Shown here piece by piece: positions 21,501 to 28,941 of a stretch of 29,359 nt of DNA (positions within the stretch are counted from its first letter, which is position 1; every line of letters starts with the position of its first letter). Where the stretch lies: IMG/VR virus record IMGVR_UViG_3300047383_000134, positions 1-29,359 of that record; one strand, given 5' to 3'. The notes beneath the pieces are model-generated. The model was given only the letters and a program-made list of their open reading frames with translations, was not told where the DNA came from and did not search any database. A program made the position numbers and the translations under genes. The DNA comes from a virus.

Positions 21501-23934
21501 ATACAAAGACTCGTTACCGTACTATCAAGTTGAAGGAAGGCTTGATGCTGAAAACATGGTAGAAGAAGTTAACAAAGTATTTGGAGATACTGAGTTTGTG
21601 ATACCTGATAACGATGGTCAGGATATAACTGATGGTCAGGATATAACTGTTAGGTTTAAAGCTAGTTACGGAGATGTAAGATCTAATTCACCTGCTGCTG
21701 TTGACGGTAATTTATCAGAGTTTTTAGGGAACTTACAAAGATTTAATGTACCTTTAGGTGTAGAAAAAAGAGAAGAAATTATAAAAGCTTTTACAGCACA
21801 AAACGATAGGATGAGAAAAAGTTTAAAGAAAAGTTTTCAACCTGGGTTTGACACTACAAAAATTATACAGAATATAGCAGAGCATTTAGAAACACAATCA
21901 CACGCAGCAGCTAAAGCATACTATAGATTTAAGCTAACTAAAATTATGCAGGATTCAGATTTATTTAAAGGTAATATAAATAAATTAAAAAAACTAGAAA
22001 AAAGAATGCTAGACCAAGAGGCAAGAGCAAAAGCTGGTAACATAAACGAAGAGACATTATTAGAATCACAAAGAGAGTATGATGCTTATGCTCATATGTT
22101 TTACTACAGTGCACCAGCTGGTTTAAATTCTGTTAATCTATATTCAGGCAGGGGTACAAACCGTACAAAACAAACATCTAAAACTTTAGGTAGGTACAAT
22201 GTATATCAAGCAAAAGCTCAAGAACTAGTAGCTTTCTATGATGGTGCTAAAAATATAGATGTTTCTACAGAAGACTTATTATCAGGTGCACCAGGTTCAT
22301 TGCTAAAAACAGCAACAGTTGCGTTTCAATTAGGTGGATCTGTTGCTACAGGTTTAATTAACTTAGTATCTTTAATTACTCACACCATACCATACTTAAG
22401 TACATACAATTCTAGGAATGGATACGGAGGTGGATTTGGAATGATGCAATCTTCAGGTTATGTATTCGATGCTATCAAAGATATGTCAGACCTAGGCGGT
22501 TCTATATCAAGAGAAAGAAGTACAGGGTTAGCTAAATATGCTTTTGTTGAAAAAGTTAAGAACGATAAAAAGTTACAGGCTAAATATAATTTAAAACAAG
22601 ACGAAGCAGATGTTTTATTTGATGCAACTAGACAAGGTGTACTTCAAGCTGCACAATTTAATGCTCTTGTAGGTACAGCTAGAGGAGGTGTCTCTAGATA
22701 TAGAGTCGGCACTTCGTTAATGAGAACATGGATGAGTGTGTTTTCTTATACAGAACAACTTAACAGACGAGCTACATTCTTAGCTGCATATAGAATGCAA
22801 AAGAATAGATTGATGGCAGGTAGAACAGATAAGGTTTCAAATGAAATTAAAAATGAAGCCGAAGCATTTGCTATAAAAGCTGTAAATAAATCTCAAGGTG
22901 AGTATGGAATGTTTAACAGACCTGAAATGGCTCGGGGTAATATACTTCAATACATCTTTATGTACAAACAGTTTGTTATTATTACTGTTCAACTAATGAG
23001 AAACTTAGGTCGAAAAGAACAAGCAGCTATGATGCTTCTTTTACTTTTTGCTGGTGGGTTAAAAGGATTACCATTTGGTGAAGATCTTTTAGATTTATAT
23101 GATACCTTAGCTCAAATGTTTGGTTTTAAAGTAGGACCTGCAGATAAAGACATAGCAAAAGCAGCAGAGAAAGTGTTTCCAGGGTTTGGTCAGTATGCTT
23201 TAAGAGGTTTTCTAGACAGTGCAACAGGTGCAACCATATCCACACGGTTAGGGTTTGGAGATATTATCCCTGCAACAGGTGCGTTTAAAGCTGGGGCAGA
23301 TCCATGGCGTGAAGCTTCAAACTTTTTAGGTCCTGTATGGTCTGCTGCTACACAAGCTACAGGTTTTGCTACAGATAGTGTTAAACTTGCAGCACAATCA
23401 TTAGGATTAAAAGATGATTCAGGTATGACAATGGGAAGTCTACTTAGGTCTGCACCGCTTGGTGGTGTAAGAGGTATAACTGAAGCTGTTATATATGGTA
23501 TGGATGGAACAATTACAAACAGGTCAGGAAAACTTATAAAGAATGATGTATCAGGTTTAGAAATATTCTTTAGAGCATTAAACTTTCACCCAGCTGAGGC
23601 TACAAGACAAAATGAAATTATTCGTATGAATAAACAGACAGCTGATTATGCTAAAACATTTAAACAAAATTATATTAATAGATATGTAAAAGCAAAAACA
23701 AATAAAGATTTTAAAGAGGTAGCTAAAATCATGAGAGGAGTAAATGAATTTAATAATGATTATAGAGGTACTCCATTTGAGATAAGAAACTTTGCACCAT
23801 CTGCTGAACGTGCTTATAAGTCATCTACGCTACCCGTTGCAGCAAGGTACAAGAAGTTTGCTCCTAAAAATATAAGACCTGAGGTACAAGAGATGCTAGA
23901 TATGTATGGATATACTGCAGCTGATCTTAAATAA
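15532..23934 (+). CDS. Giant polyvalent internal virion protein (HExxxH, PLxRFG-type C-terminus)
   Basis: A 2800-residue protein, GTG start with GGAG at 15522-15525. Residues about 140-500 alternate Ala/Gly-rich hydrophobic segments, as in ejection proteins that enter membranes. About 580-650 and 720-800 are charged coiled coils. About 920-1010 is a Gln/Glu-rich linker. At 1449-1454 the sequence HETLGH followed by FGFR is the HExxxH-x-GLR-like zincin motif of phage polyvalent proteins. The C-terminus (about 2250-2560) resembles the PLxRFG-type domain, with hydrophobic helices and GLPFGEDLLDLYDTLAQ. Such proteins are packaged and injected with the DNA. It takes the place of T7 gp16, but no lysozyme-like motif was seen. 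It ends one base before the convergent replication module. Confidence 0.75.
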   Translation: MVEKVGLQTTGDFGFTSTDSNTPLTNDFGFSEPLDNTGMQGLTAFDAAYSDSIAELDAVEKGFDAPVGPQVLYSPSTQKMFVNGSTFNVDDYQSAVESERFLDMPPARPPKDVADWQTVSPESFTKYIQKTVNPNRGTLIGRNLEIGGSNLKMLAGRAAQFYGAEETGQELVSEALEELRDNQPFQREFTEIEFGSESGNGAIDWFVANFAQQGPNLLETVVVAGLGYVSGGGALNPLSGVGNAVLSVMGKEGYKKGLRIAAEKYAKGEALTRGERKLLREATGITAAVVARNPKGLYGNTAGEILNRKQFLKSQVGKQKLTAKTIGEKARLRDKLAGATGAVTLSAQTMGIGDIYGETIEQGDPSRLKAFAGSLPYAAAELLPEFILAKKIFGVNPKKIKSTIDKQGNPLLAPEKNVLVGATDTAGRVGSGFLVGGTLEGATELGQESILLGLTGQMSDAETTKRLINSFAAGFAIGGPIGGAANIIKNKEPTDILGSSDPQPTTTKDKIPEDPSKSNPLNFSGRGGQPITPEPIARSRDLRRQSIVSTPAPQVAAAIPAGQQFLMDQGQQINDKKADVKQQDFFQEQALKRQETLKTKNDTRKRNAKTREDKLAEDLNIKKATTEDLEKRLSKENKLQDQDKENIDSLDDTLDNTTGYSIGQTIEYYEPDGTVNTAEIKAINKNGNIFKVVKKGKKTQELLDADDINTNSNAPDYLLRTPDLNIQGTKANDYNLNQTKLILKNLRERYKELLPKGDKLVLKDLQRDITAFRNRLRILEEVNTRRMNLQEQKKAEQNTPNILDDTSVQPNEDPTNPLALRQQRIKESKIAAKDVNDGRYKLKGNRIVGIMSVEELVTQRNRLVAKSKKDKRDNRDLEAVNNAISAAEKRARDAAVPGAAVAGAVVATDTSKTTAQALEDKLQQENVNANQEQSPAEVAAREPTTDSGGVAERNQQEPEAQATAESQEDQGQVEDGGTTTSSNQAIEIDNQASKEQILEPANRSEQNNVVAYNKIKNDSFGYGPTFEELPSELQQDVLGFSEVNPQNVEDTFALYNEYIENNNLYADQFTNYVNVFEEAETSSEKIPAIQNLIRLAYGAQGTETSGAVYKRAIDYLDNALDQTNIKDVTDIDRTNIRNVFTEFINLNVKKSASTSRTTDGVSMNVPNPWYKFAISNNLMEVDPMTGILDQKDITLEITRLPTNVRIKQPEVSGDIIKNKASKKEDVAPESLSYNQALEELDTFIDDSIQRLQLINSKTNSKKTQRVEKLWAAVRETNPDVVTRVNEGGKPRGIPIKNYFTNGKLNLKQDGKGSFVVTTETDAQRREKQRLIQEARNKKEEGRYKNYDSINGDFFDNDGKPITSTVPQGKIKLMVSSFISRLKVKPNVTVVKNAEDLRIKNPKLYNRAVAGRPNGDFGQLNAVGYSIGDQVIIFSDFAKTEQQVRFALAHETLGHFGFRAFMPEKQLNKILKEIYDTDGYVRAAADRRIERGESKFEAVEEVIADSAASLDANIILKLWNAVKNFLNKLGMTFEDDLARYLVNQSRRNLFRGGYGVVSMETLTSNMRRLASESTYGRYHIETNRADLGSRLVGFLSSTKNQGANNVANTYDYLVRTKNNITGGPLADRLGKALQEVQTFDNLSDKNEGAQLIFNLFQRATATTRELQQKYEKLTEFTLSSGLDRPPSKYDSNATQEEVEQAGELLAYANAYIAQQTSELDIQNAPSLILLENNMFRINPEAVAELKQRGILSKEQFQEGFDITLPVTEGTDTTENYRMEEISDRVYDIYLEQREAINTAAIDLLSANLQNIENEKDSIAHTFAELVGNEGFNTETENKTLKNIINKYIELYQEDFTQEGSAITYNDTSRKRAEEFLREVNRAMHTEEKLNDWIAGEAGIEFKNEFAGDEFADIIEGLKKLNVIFKGKDKLAYKITESIKGLYILDNKNVGAEYRAKQTLMDGYVPFKRSGSHEVLVTAVDQKGNPISLPAIYKDSLPYYQVEGRLDAENMVEEVNKVFGDTEFVIPDNDGQDITDGQDITVRFKASYGDVRSNSPAAVDGNLSEFLGNLQRFNVPLGVEKREEIIKAFTAQNDRMRKSLKKSFQPGFDTTKIIQNIAEHLETQSHAAAKAYYRFKLTKIMQDSDLFKGNINKLKKLEKRMLDQEARAKAGNINEETLLESQREYDAYAHMFYYSAPAGLNSVNLYSGRGTNRTKQTSKTLGRYNVYQAKAQELVAFYDGAKNIDVSTEDLLSGAPGSLLKTATVAFQLGGSVATGLINLVSLITHTIPYLSTYNSRNGYGGGFGMMQSSGYVFDAIKDMSDLGGSISRERSTGLAKYAFVEKVKNDKKLQAKYNLKQDEADVLFDATRQGVLQAAQFNALVGTARGGVSRYRVGTSLMRTWMSVFSYTEQLNRRATFLAAYRMQKNRLMAGRTDKVSNEIKNEAEAFAIKAVNKSQGEYGMFNRPEMARGNILQYIFMYKQFVIITVQLMRNLGRKEQAAMMLLLLFAGGLKGLPFGEDLLDLYDTLAQMFGFKVGPADKDIAKAAEKVFPGFGQYALRGFLDSATGATISTRLGFGDIIPATGAFKAGADPWREASNFLGPVWSAATQATGFATDSVKLAAQSLGLKDDSGMTMGSLLRSAPLGGVRGITEAVIYGMDGTITNRSGKLIKNDVSGLEIFFRALNFHPAEATRQNEIIRMNKQTADYAKTFKQNYINRYVKAKTNKDFKEVAKIMRGVNEFNNDYRGTPFEIRNFAPSAERAYKSSTLPVAARYKKFAPKNIRPEVQEMLDMYGYTAADLK
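18302..18306 (+). promoter_or_regulatory. Internal Shine-Dalgarno AGGAG before +1-frame ORF
   Basis: AGGAG precedes ATG 18314 by 7 nt inside the 2800-residue gene. A second in-frame ATG at 18308 is only 1 nt from it and is a poor start. The previous +1 stop is TAG at 18284-18286. Confidence 0.6.
18314..18559 (+). CDS. Overlapping small basic phage protein (SKAQ motif), +1 frame of giant gene
   Basis: An 81-residue ORF wholly inside the giant gene, in its +1 frame, with AGGAG 7 nt before ATG. It opens MPIKSKAQLKWLQENRP, continues with IAEELLRETSK, and then LKLPQKVKK, followed by a Lys/Arg-rich tail. This order (MPIKSKAQ, aromatic, Pro, IAxE, T-K, LPxKVKK) is that of a common small phage protein type I recall (like DUF3008 and relatives), so it is not just a by-product of codon composition. 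The outer frame here is a Gln/Glu/Ala linker without ATA or GTA until the inner stop at 18557-18559, which is created by an outer GTA. It is probably an overprinted real gene, with the outer linker adapted to it. Confidence 0.7.
   Translation: MPIKSKAQLKWLQENRPQIAEELLRETSKNQRLKLPQKVKKTKDKLKMEERLRARTRRSKLTTKLAKNKFLNQPIGRSKIT
21613..21648 (+). repeat. Perfect 18-bp tandem duplication inside the giant gene
   Basis: The 18-nt unit starting GATGGTCAGG and ending ATATAACT occurs twice in direct succession without a mismatch, giving DGQDIT twice in the 2800-residue protein. Identity at synonymous positions implies a very recent slippage event. It is in frame. Confidence 0.95.
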
Positions 23935-23935
23935 A

Positions 23936-26785
23936 CTAATCCTTATCTAATACTTGTAGCTGACCGTATGATAAATCATCAGCTTCTACATCTGCATTAT
24001 CAAGCAAGCTCTGGAATCTAGGATGTGTTAAGTTAAATCCTACAACGTATGTCTGTGCTAATTTAACAGGAGTATCTTTACCTAGTGAAGCCTTCTCAGA
24101 TTTAGGAGTTGCAACTACATTCTCATCCATAAGTTCTTGCTTAAATGTTTTATAGTCAGCACCACGTATGGATAACCACTTCCTAAAATGTGTTCTATCA
24201 ATCATCATAGTTCCTTTATCAAATGGCTCAGCTGCAGATTTCCTAAACACATCAAGTCTTATTCTTATATCACCTCTTGGTATTCTAGAGAAATCAGGTT
24301 GTGCTTTCTGCCCTGTTGTATGCATGATAGTAACGGATGTATCAGCTGAATCAGCCATGTACTCTGCAACAAGATCGAATGCGTCTACTTGATTCTCTTG
24401 TACTGACCTGCGTATCGCACCTATTTGTGCTAGTACCCATTCAGTAGACTGTTCATAGTCATAATCAATAAGACCCCAATCTTTTGCTAAGCTCATAGAT
24501 AAGTCAGCAAGTATAATAGATTGCTCCCAGTATCTTTCTTGACCACCAAAGTTACATCTATATTTCTTAGCAAAGTTATCTGAAGCTTCAGCTATAATAG
24601 ATTGAATACCTTCTTCACCCATCTCTACTAAGTTCTTTATAAATATTTTGCCTGCATGTCCATAGTTTGTATGAATAGCTTGGTATATCTTCTTACCTAC
24701 ATCACTGTTCCTTGTAAATACATCAGTCTGAGGTACTGTTAATTCTAATAATCTAGCCATCTGTGCGTCAGTATCAAGACCAGAAGCTATAAGTTTACTT
24801 TGTAAAGACTTGTTGGTAGATACCAATACGGGTGTAGCCCAAGTCTTAGCGTCCCTTTCTTCAGCATTTCTATTAAGCCTTGCCTTGTCACGCCCTTGTG
24901 ATACCCAGTAGCAGAAGTCTCCGACCTCTTTATCACTCATCATGGTTACTTCATCTATTGTAAGAGGTAGATTGCCATACGTACCAAGGCGTGAGAACAA
25001 AGCCATCTGAGTATACTTAGCTGCAAAGTGTAGCTTCTCAGGATCTCCGTATATAGACTGAGCCCAGTACTGAGCTAATGTTTTACCACCACCTGTTGGA
25101 CCATACAAAGATATCGTTAGTCCTTTGAGCCCTGTAAAATTATATAGTGGTGCTGAGAATCCTACACCTAATGCAAACATGTGTGATTTTAAATGGGCTT
25201 TCTCCATTATAGACGTGAGGTTTACCCATTGTTCTAATGAACCTTTAGTATTATATAAGTCCGCACCTTGTCTTTGTATTATAGACGCTAAGCTTATAGT
25301 CTCTTCTACTACAGAGCCGTCAGGCTTACGCTTGATTAATGTGTTACCTAGTAGGAAAGATTTATTCTTTTCTTTCCACCCCATAGTTGAGTATAGATTC
25401 GTCATTGTGCGAATCTGTCTCAGCTCATCCATGTAAGTCCTTAACATAAGTTGAAAATACTCCGTTTGTTTCTTATTGTAAAGTACAATACCTTGATCTG
25501 CTATAGCACTAGGAAACTCTCTAGCCCCATCAGTAAGGTACGCTTGTCTTAAATTCAGTTCTTGCCACCCCATGTGTGGTCTATCCCAATGAAATCTAAC
25601 TGTTTCATAGCCTAGTGATTCATCAAGACCATAGCCTACGGGGTATATATCAAACTTACATACATCAATATCTGTGTCATCAATGGTTACTTTGATACCA
25701 TCTTTAGTTCTTTTAAATGGTTTAGGCATGGGTACAGCGTTAGCTACTTTGTCAGGAGCCTGCTTTATTATAGGAGCTTCTTGATATTGCACACCTAGTC
25801 TAGCTGGTGAGCCTATCTTTCCCTTGTATTTACAACCCCTACAGCCTGTAGGTCTACTAGATTCAAACTTAGCACAGGTAGTGGGGCCTGACGCAGACTC
25901 TTTCCATTGATTTAACTTCTGCTTAGTTGACCTTTCACTATACCCAGTATGCCCCTTAGACCACTCTATTGCTGTTGTTTCAGGGTCTTGGCAGAAAGCG
26001 GCTACCCCTATTAAACTGTACCATAACGGCTCATCTACCTTATCTTGATTGTCTATAGCCCACTCTATCTGTTTACATTTCTTAGCAACCACTGAGCCGA
26101 CAGCTGGTTGGTATTCATTCTTAGTGGCTAGGTTATCCAACAACGAGTTGTCATGTGTGCTGCTCTTTTGGTGATCACCCGCTACGTAGTAGTATGATAA
26201 GCGTTGCTTTAAAATCTCAGGGCTAGTTGCCTCAGACTCTACTAATACCTTAACTTCATTACCATTCTTTGGATTGTGAGTGCCCACAGGTCGTAGTACT
26301 AGTGCACTATTTGCTGTAAGTCCTGCGTCTATCTTAAATTCTTTTTGTATAGCGGCTTGTTTCATAGCCTCAGCTAATGGTTTCCACTGCTCAGGTGGTA
26401 GCTCTTCATCTAGTACCCAGTATACATGCAGTCCATTACCTGAATGTACTATCATAGGCTTGGGTAACTTCAGGTCAGATACAAATTTACCTAGTGCTAC
26501 TAGTCCTTCTTTCCATGAAGGGTATGGTTTATTACCACCGCAATCTATATCTATAGCTACTACCTTAGTAGCTCTTACGTTATCTTGTTTCCTGTTACCC
26601 TTTTGCTTAAACGCAGATATTGCGAAGTAAGTATTGTTATTAGTTTTGTCAAGTCTTTCACATACTTGTGCAAGTTCGTCCACAGACTTAAAGAATCCCT
26701 GCCTTCTACCGTCAGGATTGATGACAGTAGTTACATAAAACCCCTCAGCTGGTAAAACTTGCTGGAGAAATTCCAACATATTCAT
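23936..26785 (-). CDS. Primase-helicase (AEP primase + DUF927-type ATPase)
   Basis: A 949-residue replication protein. The N-terminus (about 70-185) is an archaeo-eukaryotic/RepB-like primase: VVAIDIDCGG with D79 and D81, the SGNGLHVYW segment (S115, H120) and LRPVGTHN (R165). A Cys cluster (C304, C315, C318; TCAKFESSRPTGCRGC) may bind zinc. A DUF927-like P-loop ATPase follows, with Walker A GPTGGGKT at 562-569, Walker B LPLTIDEVT with D611/E612, and a sensor-like VSTNKSL. It would synthesise primers and unwind DNA at the fork. ATG 26785 has AAAGG upstream. It ends convergently one base from the giant virion gene, and a hairpin lies in its leader. Confidence 0.88.
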   Translation of the reverse strand: MNMLEFLQQVLPAEGFYVTTVINPDGRRQGFFKSVDELAQVCERLDKTNNNTYFAISAFKQKGNRKQDNVRATKVVAIDIDCGGNKPYPSWKEGLVALGKFVSDLKLPKPMIVHSGNGLHVYWVLDEELPPEQWKPLAEAMKQAAIQKEFKIDAGLTANSALVLRPVGTHNPKNGNEVKVLVESEATSPEILKQRLSYYYVAGDHQKSSTHDNSLLDNLATKNEYQPAVGSVVAKKCKQIEWAIDNQDKVDEPLWYSLIGVAAFCQDPETTAIEWSKGHTGYSERSTKQKLNQWKESASGPTTCAKFESSRPTGCRGCKYKGKIGSPARLGVQYQEAPIIKQAPDKVANAVPMPKPFKRTKDGIKVTIDDTDIDVCKFDIYPVGYGLDESLGYETVRFHWDRPHMGWQELNLRQAYLTDGAREFPSAIADQGIVLYNKKQTEYFQLMLRTYMDELRQIRTMTNLYSTMGWKEKNKSFLLGNTLIKRKPDGSVVEETISLASIIQRQGADLYNTKGSLEQWVNLTSIMEKAHLKSHMFALGVGFSAPLYNFTGLKGLTISLYGPTGGGKTLAQYWAQSIYGDPEKLHFAAKYTQMALFSRLGTYGNLPLTIDEVTMMSDKEVGDFCYWVSQGRDKARLNRNAEERDAKTWATPVLVSTNKSLQSKLIASGLDTDAQMARLLELTVPQTDVFTRNSDVGKKIYQAIHTNYGHAGKIFIKNLVEMGEEGIQSIIAEASDNFAKKYRCNFGGQERYWEQSIILADLSMSLAKDWGLIDYDYEQSTEWVLAQIGAIRRSVQENQVDAFDLVAEYMADSADTSVTIMHTTGQKAQPDFSRIPRGDIRIRLDVFRKSAAEPFDKGTMMIDRTHFRKWLSIRGADYKTFKQELMDENVVATPKSEKASLGKDTPVKLAQTYVVGFNLTHPRFQSLLDNADVEADDLSYGQLQVLDKD

Positions 26786-26805
26786 ATTTGCTTTACCTTT
26801 ATTAC

Positions 26806-26831
26806 GGTGGCTAGACCTTTATCTAACCACC
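26806..26831 (-). promoter_or_regulatory. Stem-loop in leader of primase-helicase gene
   Basis: On the minus strand GGTGGTTAG (26831 to 26823), an 8-nt loop ATAAAGGT, then CTAGCCACC (26814 to 26806) form a 9-bp stem with one U-G wobble. It could extend by a U-G and an A-U pair. There is no U-tract, so it is not a simple terminator. The loop sequence ATAAAGGT recurs at 26802-26795, where its AAAGG is the apparent ribosome binding site. It may be a regulatory element or a processing site, lying between the HTH gene and the primase-helicase gene. Confidence 0.55.
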
Positions 26832-26841
26832 ATTTGTTATA

Positions 26842-27123
26842 TTATTCCTTTTTCTCTAAAACCTCAAGAAGGCTCTTGAACCTATCCTTCTGCTCTATAG
26901 CTATAATCCTAGGCATTGGCCACCCATCACCCATGATTGCTAGTAGTTGCCTAAGCATATCTCTAACTCTCTCATCATTCTTCTTACGGACAGGCTTACC
27001 TTTAACCCATCCGTAATAAGTCATGCGAGATACCTCTAAAAGCTCAGCCATGTTACTAGTAGTAAGTAACATATGTTTCCTAAGAGCTTCTACTTTCTTA
27101 AAGTCTAGAGGTAACTTAGCCAT
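26842..27123 (-). CDS. Small helix-turn-helix DNA-binding protein
   Basis: A 93-residue basic protein. Residues about 15-45 (LRKHMLLTTSNMAELLEVSRMTYYGWV) form an XRE-type helix-turn-helix, with NMAELLEVS and SRMTYYGWVKGK as the turn and recognition helix. The remainder is helical (VRDMLRQLLAIM). It is encoded between the ssDNA-binding protein and the primase-helicase. The likely role is a transcription or replication regulator. The inverted repeat just downstream (26806-26831) could be its site, which is a guess from proximity. It is spaced 3 nt from the previous gene. Confidence 0.75.
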   Translation of the reverse strand: MAKLPLDFKKVEALRKHMLLTTSNMAELLEVSRMTYYGWVKGKPVRKKNDERVRDMLRQLLAIMGDGWPMPRIIAIEQKDRFKSLLEVLEKKE

Positions 27124-27126
27124 TGG

Positions 27127-27861
27127 TTACTCCCCAACAAGCTTAGCTATCTCAGCAGCTAAGTCGTCGTCAGATGACACAACTGGTACATCTTCAGGCT
27201 CTTCAACTGGTACTGGTTTAGCTTTAGGTTTAGCTTTAGCTACAGGCTTTACTGGTTTGTCTTCCTCCGCAGCAGCTGCAGGAACGTTCACACTTATGTC
27301 AACTTGTTCCTCTGTGTCAGACTCTACTGAATCACTGGCTGCTGATACGTATCCATCTTCTTCCTCAAAGTTAAACTTGCCTGCTCCATCAGACCCCTCA
27401 ACATATTGGATAACTTGTACTGCTCTAAGTCTTAGAGTAACACCTTGACCAATAGATGGTGAGCTATAGAAAGCTATAGCACCATTGACTTTAAGTTCTG
27501 AACCACCCCATATGTTATGGTTAACCATAGGGTTGTTCTTTGCGTCAAAGACAGATGGTTTGTACGCCGCTTTAGATTTAAACTTAATTAGAATGTTACC
27601 TGTTTCATTACCATCATCATCTTCTTCTTTAGAATAAGGTAACGGTGCACTCTTAAATTTAGTTTTAGGCTTAGCCTCTTTCAAAGCTTTTATCCCTGCT
27701 AGTAATTCAGCATTGATAAGATCAACTATAGGCTTAGCCTCCTCTTCAGGTACAGCAAGAGTAACTTTATATACTCCTTCTGCGTCAAATTGAGTGTCGG
27801 GTTTACTTATGTAAGGGTAATTTGCGACACCCACTGGGGTTGTAAATGTTTTATTAGCCAT
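27127..27861 (-). CDS. Single-stranded DNA-binding protein (phage DUF2815-like)
   Basis: A 244-residue protein. The N-terminus (TTPVGVANYPYISKPDTQFDAEGVYKVTLAVPEEEA), the central KFKSAPLPYSKEEDDDGNETGNILIKFKSKA, and SELKVNGAIAFYSS followed by GVTLRLRAVQVIQYVEG form an OB-fold-like beta barrel of the T7 gp2.5/DUF2815 kind. The C-terminus is an acidic disordered tail (about 175-244), with a Lys/Pro/Ala-rich linker (KPVAKAKPKAKPVPVEEPED), ending in DDDLAAEIAKLVGE. Such tails recruit replication partners. GAGG precedes ATG 27861. It works with the adjacent primase-helicase and upstream helicase in phage DNA replication. Confidence 0.85.
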   Translation of the reverse strand: MANKTFTTPVGVANYPYISKPDTQFDAEGVYKVTLAVPEEEAKPIVDLINAELLAGIKALKEAKPKTKFKSAPLPYSKEEDDDGNETGNILIKFKSKAAYKPSVFDAKNNPMVNHNIWGGSELKVNGAIAFYSSPSIGQGVTLRLRAVQVIQYVEGSDGAGKFNFEEEDGYVSAASDSVESDTEEQVDISVNVPAAAAEEDKPVKPVAKAKPKAKPVPVEEPEDVPVVSSDDDLAAEIAKLVGE

Positions 27862-28539
27862 TTATTTTTCCTCAATATTAGTTATATAACCTACCTCAAC
27901 AGAGAAACCGAAGTCCTCTGCGGTAGCTGATTGTCCACTAAGCGTTGCAAGTTCTCCTGTAACATACTTTACTTCGTCAGTACCTGTATATGTATCAACA
28001 TATTTCTGAGTATCCTCAGGTAAGAACCCACCAAACTTAAAAGTAAGTCTTGGGTAGTTAACGTTCTCATCAAAAGATAGTATCGTCCTACATATTTCAG
28101 GAACAATACCTCTCATAGATAATGTTTTATGATACGCATTCAAGTTCTTTAATGACGAAGGTGTTATATGTAACAGACACACACCTCGCCTTGGTTTGTC
28201 CACAAGGATAACGGCTACTCTTTTTATATCAGAGCAATCTTTAACCTTGAATCCTGATGGTGTTATCCTAGAACCCCATGCATTACGTGGACATAATACA
28301 CAGATATCGTTCTGAGGTGACACACTATTCTTATTAGGTGTCTTACCATCAAGAGAAAAACAATCAGGTGATGTCGAATCTCTATCATCTGACCATTCAC
28401 TTTCATACCACATCTTAGACACGTCAGGGTTTGCACCCACGAACACCACCTCTAAACTTGTATCAGATAGAGTGTCGCATTCACCGTCCGTGATCACGCT
28501 GAAAGTAGAATTTTTTATAGAAAGCTTAGACCTGTTCAT
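27862..28539 (-). CDS. Putative zinc-binding DNA-metabolism protein
   Basis: A 225-residue protein preceding the ssDNA-binding gene. A Cys-rich segment at about 58-100 (DCFSLDGK, then ICVLCPRNAWGS, then KDCSDIKR) resembles the zinc-binding motifs of a family of phage proteins encoded beside SSB genes. The flanking strands VAVILVDK and LTFKFGGFL and the motif LHITPSSLKNL fit a compact alpha/beta fold. I do not know a specific reaction. Start ATG 28539 overlaps the stop of the preceding gene (TAATG). It is cotranscribed with replication genes, so a DNA-binding accessory role is inferred. Confidence 0.6.
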   Translation of the reverse strand: MNRSKLSIKNSTFSVITDGECDTLSDTSLEVVFVGANPDVSKMWYESEWSDDRDSTSPDCFSLDGKTPNKNSVSPQNDICVLCPRNAWGSRITPSGFKVKDCSDIKRVAVILVDKPRRGVCLLHITPSSLKNLNAYHKTLSMRGIVPEICRTILSFDENVNYPRLTFKFGGFLPEDTQKYVDTYTGTDEVKYVTGELATLSGQSATAEDFGFSVEVGYITNIEEK

Positions 28540-28940
28540 TAGTCTTCCACTTTATTAGCTGGTTTCCTTACATTAATATCTATTCGTGTACCATAATTTA
28601 CTCCTGATGGCACAACTTTCTCTTCTTCAATATATCCTTTTACTGCTCGCTTACTAACTCGTTTCTCTAGTAAATCATAAGCCTCATTATCTTTTATAAA
28701 CTCAAGCACTGCGTCCCAATCAGCTACCTGTGCGTAGTCACTAGTAGTTAAGAATGCTGTACCTTTAGCTGTCTTAAACGAATCAACTCCCTCTTCGTCA
28801 GCTCTGTTTTTAATCCAAGCCTCAAGCTTAATCATTTGCTCTTTGATACCCATAACTTTTTCCTTAGCCTCAGACTCAATAGATTCTTTCTGACTTCTTA
28901 GTTTAAGGTATGCCTCTATAACTTTATTTACAGTCAACAT
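28539..28940 (-). CDS. Gam-like / coiled-coil protein of the replication module
   Basis: A 133-residue protein. An N-terminal helix (about 1-50, with AYLKLRSQKESIESEAKEKV and MIKLEAWIKNRAD) is followed by VDSFKTAKGTAFLTTSDYAQVADWDAVLEFI and YDLLEKRVSKRAVKGY. This arrangement is common in phage proteins beside SSB genes and resembles Gam-like nuclease inhibitors, but I cannot confirm that. I start at ATG 28940 because AGAGG at 28952-28948 sits 7 nt before it; an ATG at 28955 would add five residues. It lies just after the helicase stop at 28942-28944. Confidence 0.65.
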   Translation of the reverse strand: MLTVNKVIEAYLKLRSQKESIESEAKEKVMGIKEQMIKLEAWIKNRADEEGVDSFKTAKGTAFLTTSDYAQVADWDAVLEFIKDNEAYDLLEKRVSKRAVKGYIEEEKVVPSGVNYGTRIDINVRKPANKVED

Positions 28941-28941
28941 A

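Noticed and set aside
23915-23985. Inverted repeat (AGCTGAT / ATCAGCT) across the convergent junction
   Set aside because: Only 7 bp with a loop of about 50 nt and no T-tract; not a credible terminator.
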